Below, one piece after another: positions 57,468 through 64,000 of a stretch of DNA of 64,000 nt. The notes under the pieces were generated by a model. The model had not been told where the DNA came from, made no database searches, and saw nothing but the letters and a program-made list of their open reading frames with translations. Origin of the DNA: Tulasnella sp. 424 (taxonomy: Eukaryota > Basidiomycota > Agaricomycetes > Cantharellales > Tulasnellaceae); NCBI GenBank assembly GCA_019633425.1, contig WSUB01000039.1, positions 124,001 through 188,000 of the forward strand. The letters run 5' to 3'. The position numbers and the translations under genes are program-made. How positions within the stretch are numbered: position 1 is the first letter of the stretch; each line of letters opens with the position of its first letter.

Positions 57468-57883
57468 TGAAAGCTGTCGTGGTGGAGTGGGAGTACAAGG
57501 GTCGAACCTGAAAATCAAACATCCTCCAGCACCTCGCTGTTTCAAGTTTCCTTTGCCCTCACCCACCTCAGCTGCCGCACTATCCACACTGTCCCAAAAA
57601 CGTCTTGCGAATGTGTTTCAGGGCCGATCACCAAGGTAGCTTATTCCCATTGGACTCTGTGAGATCATAAGTCCGCTTGAGGTCCAATTGGGTATTCGAC
57701 GCTTCAAGCCTTTCGAGGCTAAGCGAACAACAAACCACATTACCTCATCCTGGTGCGCGTGATCGATGGGTCCCAATAATTCATCACTAAACACCCCTCT
57801 GACCACATTTTAACTTTATAGGGAGGCGATAGTTCCAACTTCTTCAACTGGTGCGACGCAATCTGGAGGTCCGCCAAGCCCCC
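57468..57883. other. Upstream region of GSH2
   Basis: About 415 bp. A minus-strand ORF at 57618-57806 (starts MVRGVFSDELLGPIDH) has protein-like composition but no family and no clear splice partner. Confidence 0.4.
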
Positions 57884-58122
57884 TGTAGTACTTTCACTCA
57901 ACAATTTTCAGCACATTAGGCCTGGTCATCACTCGAATATCCGCCCTTCGACTTGAAACAGATCATCCTCGCGGCCAGCATAGCCGTTTGAGTCTCCGAA
58001 TGCAGGTTTCTCTCATCCACGCCGTATTCGAAATCCTTGAAAACACGAAGACGACGCCCGCGACTGTGATGCTTGTTGTCGCGACGGCTGCTGTGCGATG
58101 GTAATTCCACCAAACCCATAGA
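57884..58122 (+). pseudogene. 3' fragment of small membrane protein member C
   Basis: It aligns with 54626-54859 (ALRLETDHPRGQHS.., SLIHAVFEILENT). It lacks exon 1 and the start of exon 2, and a small insertion near 58080 (GTCGCGACGG instead of GTCGG) shifts the frame before the family C-terminus. Confidence 0.8.
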
Positions 58123-58674
58123 TGAAATTCCCTCCCGCTAGTTGTGTACTCGTCACGTGTATATGTAACGAGCAGGACTTGCCCCCTCATGTTTTTGCTT
58201 GAGTGAATCCGATTCCTAGTTCAATTCTATGCCTTAACGATGATAGGATGTACTATTGCGATAATTTCATGCCATGAGAGCAATATGCTTCAACTCACTA
58301 CTCGCACTTTCATCAGCTCAAATATCACAAGGCAACTACTTGCAATACTCACTTCTGTACCTGAGTCCCGACCTTCATTTTCTCATACGTTTGAACCTCC
58401 GTTTCATCCTCTCCAGCTTTCTGGCGAACTTCTACAGCTTGGGTCTGGAGCGACTGTATTGGCTCGAGGTCATAGTCTGAAGATAGGTGCCAGAAGAATG
58501 TGCTCGAAATTCGGATCAGGGGACGGGTGCCTTGAGCTTTCACTTTCTCGATGACCTGATCCCAAGGGATAAGCTCCGAGTCACGCATTAAATAGGCAGC
58601 TAGAGTACGGAATGCTAACCTGTACTGTAGCATCATTCACCACGACCTCATGGAGTCCAGCTTTGATCAGACCT
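57884..58674. repeat. Direct repeat, right copy
   Basis: It matches 54626-55419 in direct orientation with several percent divergence. Here the dioxygenase part belongs to a complete gene, while the membrane-protein part is truncated. Confidence 0.9.
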
Positions 58675-59806
58675 CCGGTGATGTGTTCGAGTTGTTTTCC
58701 GGCTTGAACTAAGAGATATCGACCGGGAGGAACCTTGACAGCAATCCGCTTGCCGCTGTTCTTCGCCCAGATGTGGAGTCCAGGATATCGGGAACGCCCG
58801 TGGATGGTTCTACAAGCATAGTCGTAAATAGGGGGAAAGCCCGAGGAGACTCATAGAGCGAGCGACAAACAGGAAATTCAGGTCGGAGTGGAATCCAGCG
58901 AGGATCGTATCTTTCTTCCCATATTTATTGAGATCGCTCGCGGTTGGTGCAAGTAAGTGAGGTCCATACAAACCCGCTTGGGTAAAGGTTTGCTGTTCAA
59001 GCCCAAGACCGAGGGCCGTCATCTCTGCCACCCCTTCAACGCTGTTCAATCATACCAGTTAGTCCAACACGCCCCCTAGTGCTCATGTAGCCCACTTACG
59101 CGTTCTTCATAGCTTGTCCCCACTTGTCCAGCGTCGGCTTCCAGACATCCTCGAATGCGCTTGGAATGACATTGGGCATATTGAGGGAAGGGAACTGAGT
59201 TTCATACGGCGGCGCGGTGCTCATTTTATAAAAGAAGCGGCATTTGGGGTCCGCTCCATGCCCAGTTATATCCAGGGGGCGCTCGGAAGGCGCGAGCCGA
59301 GAAATGATTCTGAGGCAGTCGTCGTCGCTCTTACATTTGGGCTTCTCGGTGTTTTCGCTGATACGGGGCAAGAATCGGGAGTTTGCTCGAAGGAAAGATC
59401 TGAGACGCGACTCACAGAGTTACGCCAACCTGGTAACTGAACTCGGGACGTTCGTCCTTCCTGTCGTGGGGAGCAGTTTAGTCAAAGCCGGTATCCTGAT
59501 TACGACATCCCAAGCCTGCTTACTTCAGGAGATCTTCCGACTGGGCAAAATAGTCCTCCATGAGGTCTAGGAAAGTTTCATTGTCCGATTCCGAAACACG
59601 AGAGTCTTTGACAACAAGTGCGCCGTAAGTGATCAACGCGTCAGCCGCCTACAGGATGTATTGATAAGACTCCAGTGAAAAGACGCATACGATCGTCTTA
59701 CTTTCTTGCACTCCTCTCGAGCTTGTGCCGAGTCCGGTTCGCTGCGAAAGATGTCGAGGTCGACAACGGGCAAGCTTGAAGGCAAGTCTGATTGAGAGGT
59801 GGACAT
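58267..59806 (-). CDS. Clavaminate synthase-like Fe(II)/2-oxoglutarate oxygenase
   Basis: Exon 1 starts at 59806 (MSTSQSDLPSSLPVVDLDIF) and joins AADALITYGALVVKDSRVSE. Later exons give PPYETQFPSLNMPNVIPSAF, EMTALGLGLEQQTFTQAGLY, LAGFHSDLNFL with the HxD iron pair, GRSRYPGLHIWAKNSGKRI, VPPGRYLLVQAGKQLEHITG, GGLIKAGLHEVVVND with the distal iron His, and RPLIRISSTFFWHLSSDYDL with the RxS that binds 2-oxoglutarate. The last intron splits QN so that the protein ends NELKHIALMA with stop at 58267. The isopenicillin N synthase fold is clear. The substrate is unknown, and such fungal genes are not necessarily linked to antibiotic synthesis. A truncated second copy of the 3' end is at 55009-55419. Confidence 0.88.
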
Positions 59807-60124
59807 CTCTGTTAACACGATCGAGCTGAAAACTGGCACTCGTAAGTATGGTCCAATTTGATTTTATGATCTCTCGCGGCCGGATCTTCAAGGGGCTCAG
59901 ACGAGGAGGGGTGTGGAAGACAGGAGAAACGGACGTGTGGAGTTTACGGAGTTAGATGATAAAGCATTACGGACCTCAACGTAAAGATAGAACCATGCCA
60001 TGTAACAACCAATCAAACGAAGTTCGTTATGCTTATTCATTTCATCAAGAAAGCCTCTATTATTGATTGCAGATGACTTGGAACTCGACGACAGACTAGA
60101 GGACGGTTCAGAAAGCCGAGCCGT
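59807..60124. other. Intergenic spacer
   Basis: Upstream of the oxygenase gene and downstream of HIU hydrolase. Nothing was recognised. Confidence 0.5.
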
Positions 60125-60675
60125 TTAGCTACCGCGATACGTGGTATAAGACCACGGGCTAAGAAGCAGAGGTATATGGTAATGCTGGGAAGGATCGGAA
60201 AGGTTGAAGGTAATCTTGGTATAGCGGTTCCAGTACATCAGACGGTGAGCAGGGCTCGCTCAAGCGTTGGTACCCCGACTTACCTCAACGAAAGGATAAA
60301 ATGTTTGCGTATTTGAAGTTGCGAAGTAAGGCCCAGTCTCAAATACCATCTTATAGATGCCAGGGCTAAGACGAAGCGATGGATCCAAGAGGGTTGAGCA
60401 TCGTCCGTCAGAATCAGTGACTCTACAAATGTGCGTTCGCTCAGCATACAAAGGGGAATGTACAAAGTGCCTCGCGCTTACCCGTTAGCTAGAACCGTGA
60501 ACCCAGAACCCCCTTCTTGATATTGCTCTAATCGGACAGCGACGGCTGATGCGGGGCGTCCCAAGGATGCGTCGAGAACTAGCACAATGAAATTCAGGTA
60601 AGTTTCAAGATAACACATATCCACTTGCAAACGGAAAGTACCATGACATGTGATGGGAGAGCGAGTTGGGGCCAT
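60125..60675 (-). CDS. 5-hydroxyisourate hydrolase (transthyretin-like)
   Basis: Four exons from ATG at 60675 give about 120 residues. [11 protein letters not shown] joins [20 protein letters not shown], matching the N-terminal HIUase signature with the active-site His in ITCHVLD. After the intron, [23 protein letters not shown] and TQTFYPFVE follow. A further intron leads to [20 protein letters not shown] and the C-terminal YRGS that marks hydrolases rather than true transthyretins. The enzyme acts after urate oxidase in purine degradation toward allantoin. Its other pathway genes are not in the window. The start lies 127 bp from that of PRP22, so the two share a divergent promoter. Confidence 0.92.
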
Positions 60676-60802
60676 TATGTTCGAGTCGATTGTGGAAGGA
60701 GCTCGAGTCTTGAGATGGGTCCGTAAGTCCGTTGACTAAGTCCGGGTCATAATTTGGACCGTGTTGACGAACCACCACCCACCCACCTCCAAGGCCAAGA
60801 GC

Positions 60803-64000
<3,198 letters not shown>

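Noticed and set aside
57468..57587. Upstream extension of glutathione synthetase to 57587
   Set aside because: It would start at GTG. The ATG at 57467 fits the family N-terminus.

Overview
The window is nuclear DNA of a filamentous basidiomycete, most likely an agaricomycete (mushroom-type) fungus. Nearly every gene is cut by several 45-70 bp GT..AG introns, spacing is tight, and the proteins are eukaryotic housekeeping families mixed with families typical of mushroom genomes: F-box/leucine-rich proteins, stand-alone Gag-like proteins, kinase-like multi-exon proteins and a hAT relic. All calls come from reading translations and splice sites by eye. No database search was run.

Layout. 1-2.5 kb: 3' part of a kinase-like agaricomycete gene. 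2.9-4.8 kb: mitochondrial processing peptidase alpha. 5.3-14.6 kb: a lineage-specific block with two paralogous small-protein genes, a broken third copy and three intact minus-strand genes with a retrotransposon Gag-like domain; much of it is a tandem duplication whose joint can be placed near 10.55 kb. 15.0-16.7 kb: F-box gene with one frameshift. 17.2-42.1 kb: dense conserved genes: methionine aminopeptidase 2, Sde2, a tail-anchored thioredoxin, nucleoporin POM152, a TBC protein without the usual catalytic fingers, a small unknown gene, a Myb/Cys-rich/C2H2 regulator, DPH4, UBC12, GCP4, inorganic pyrophosphatase and tRNA-dihydrouridine synthase 2.

42.2-54.9 kb is a gene-poor, repeat-rich island. 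It holds a minisatellite, a perfect 52-bp palindrome, a hAT transposase relic, a second copy of the DUS2 5' end, and five members (intact, start-less or frameshifted) of a small membrane-protein family sharing one intron position; a sixth fragment lies at 57.9 kb. From 54.6 to 58.7 kb two ~790-bp direct repeats flank glutathione synthetase. 58.3-64.0 kb returns to conserved genes: a clavaminate synthase-like Fe(II)/2-oxoglutarate oxygenase, 5-hydroxyisourate hydrolase and the spliceosomal helicase PRP22, which runs off the right edge.

The housekeeping genes do not form one pathway. They cover mitochondrial import (MPP alpha), N-terminal protein processing (MetAP2), splicing (Sde2, PRP22), neddylation (UBC12), diphthamide synthesis (DPH4), tRNA modification (DUS2), microtubule nucleation (GCP4), nuclear pore structure (POM152), phosphate and redox metabolism (pyrophosphatase, glutathione synthetase) and purine breakdown (HIU hydrolase). 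The most novel material is the small membrane-protein family, the Gag-like gene cluster and the Cys-rich Myb/C2H2 regulator.
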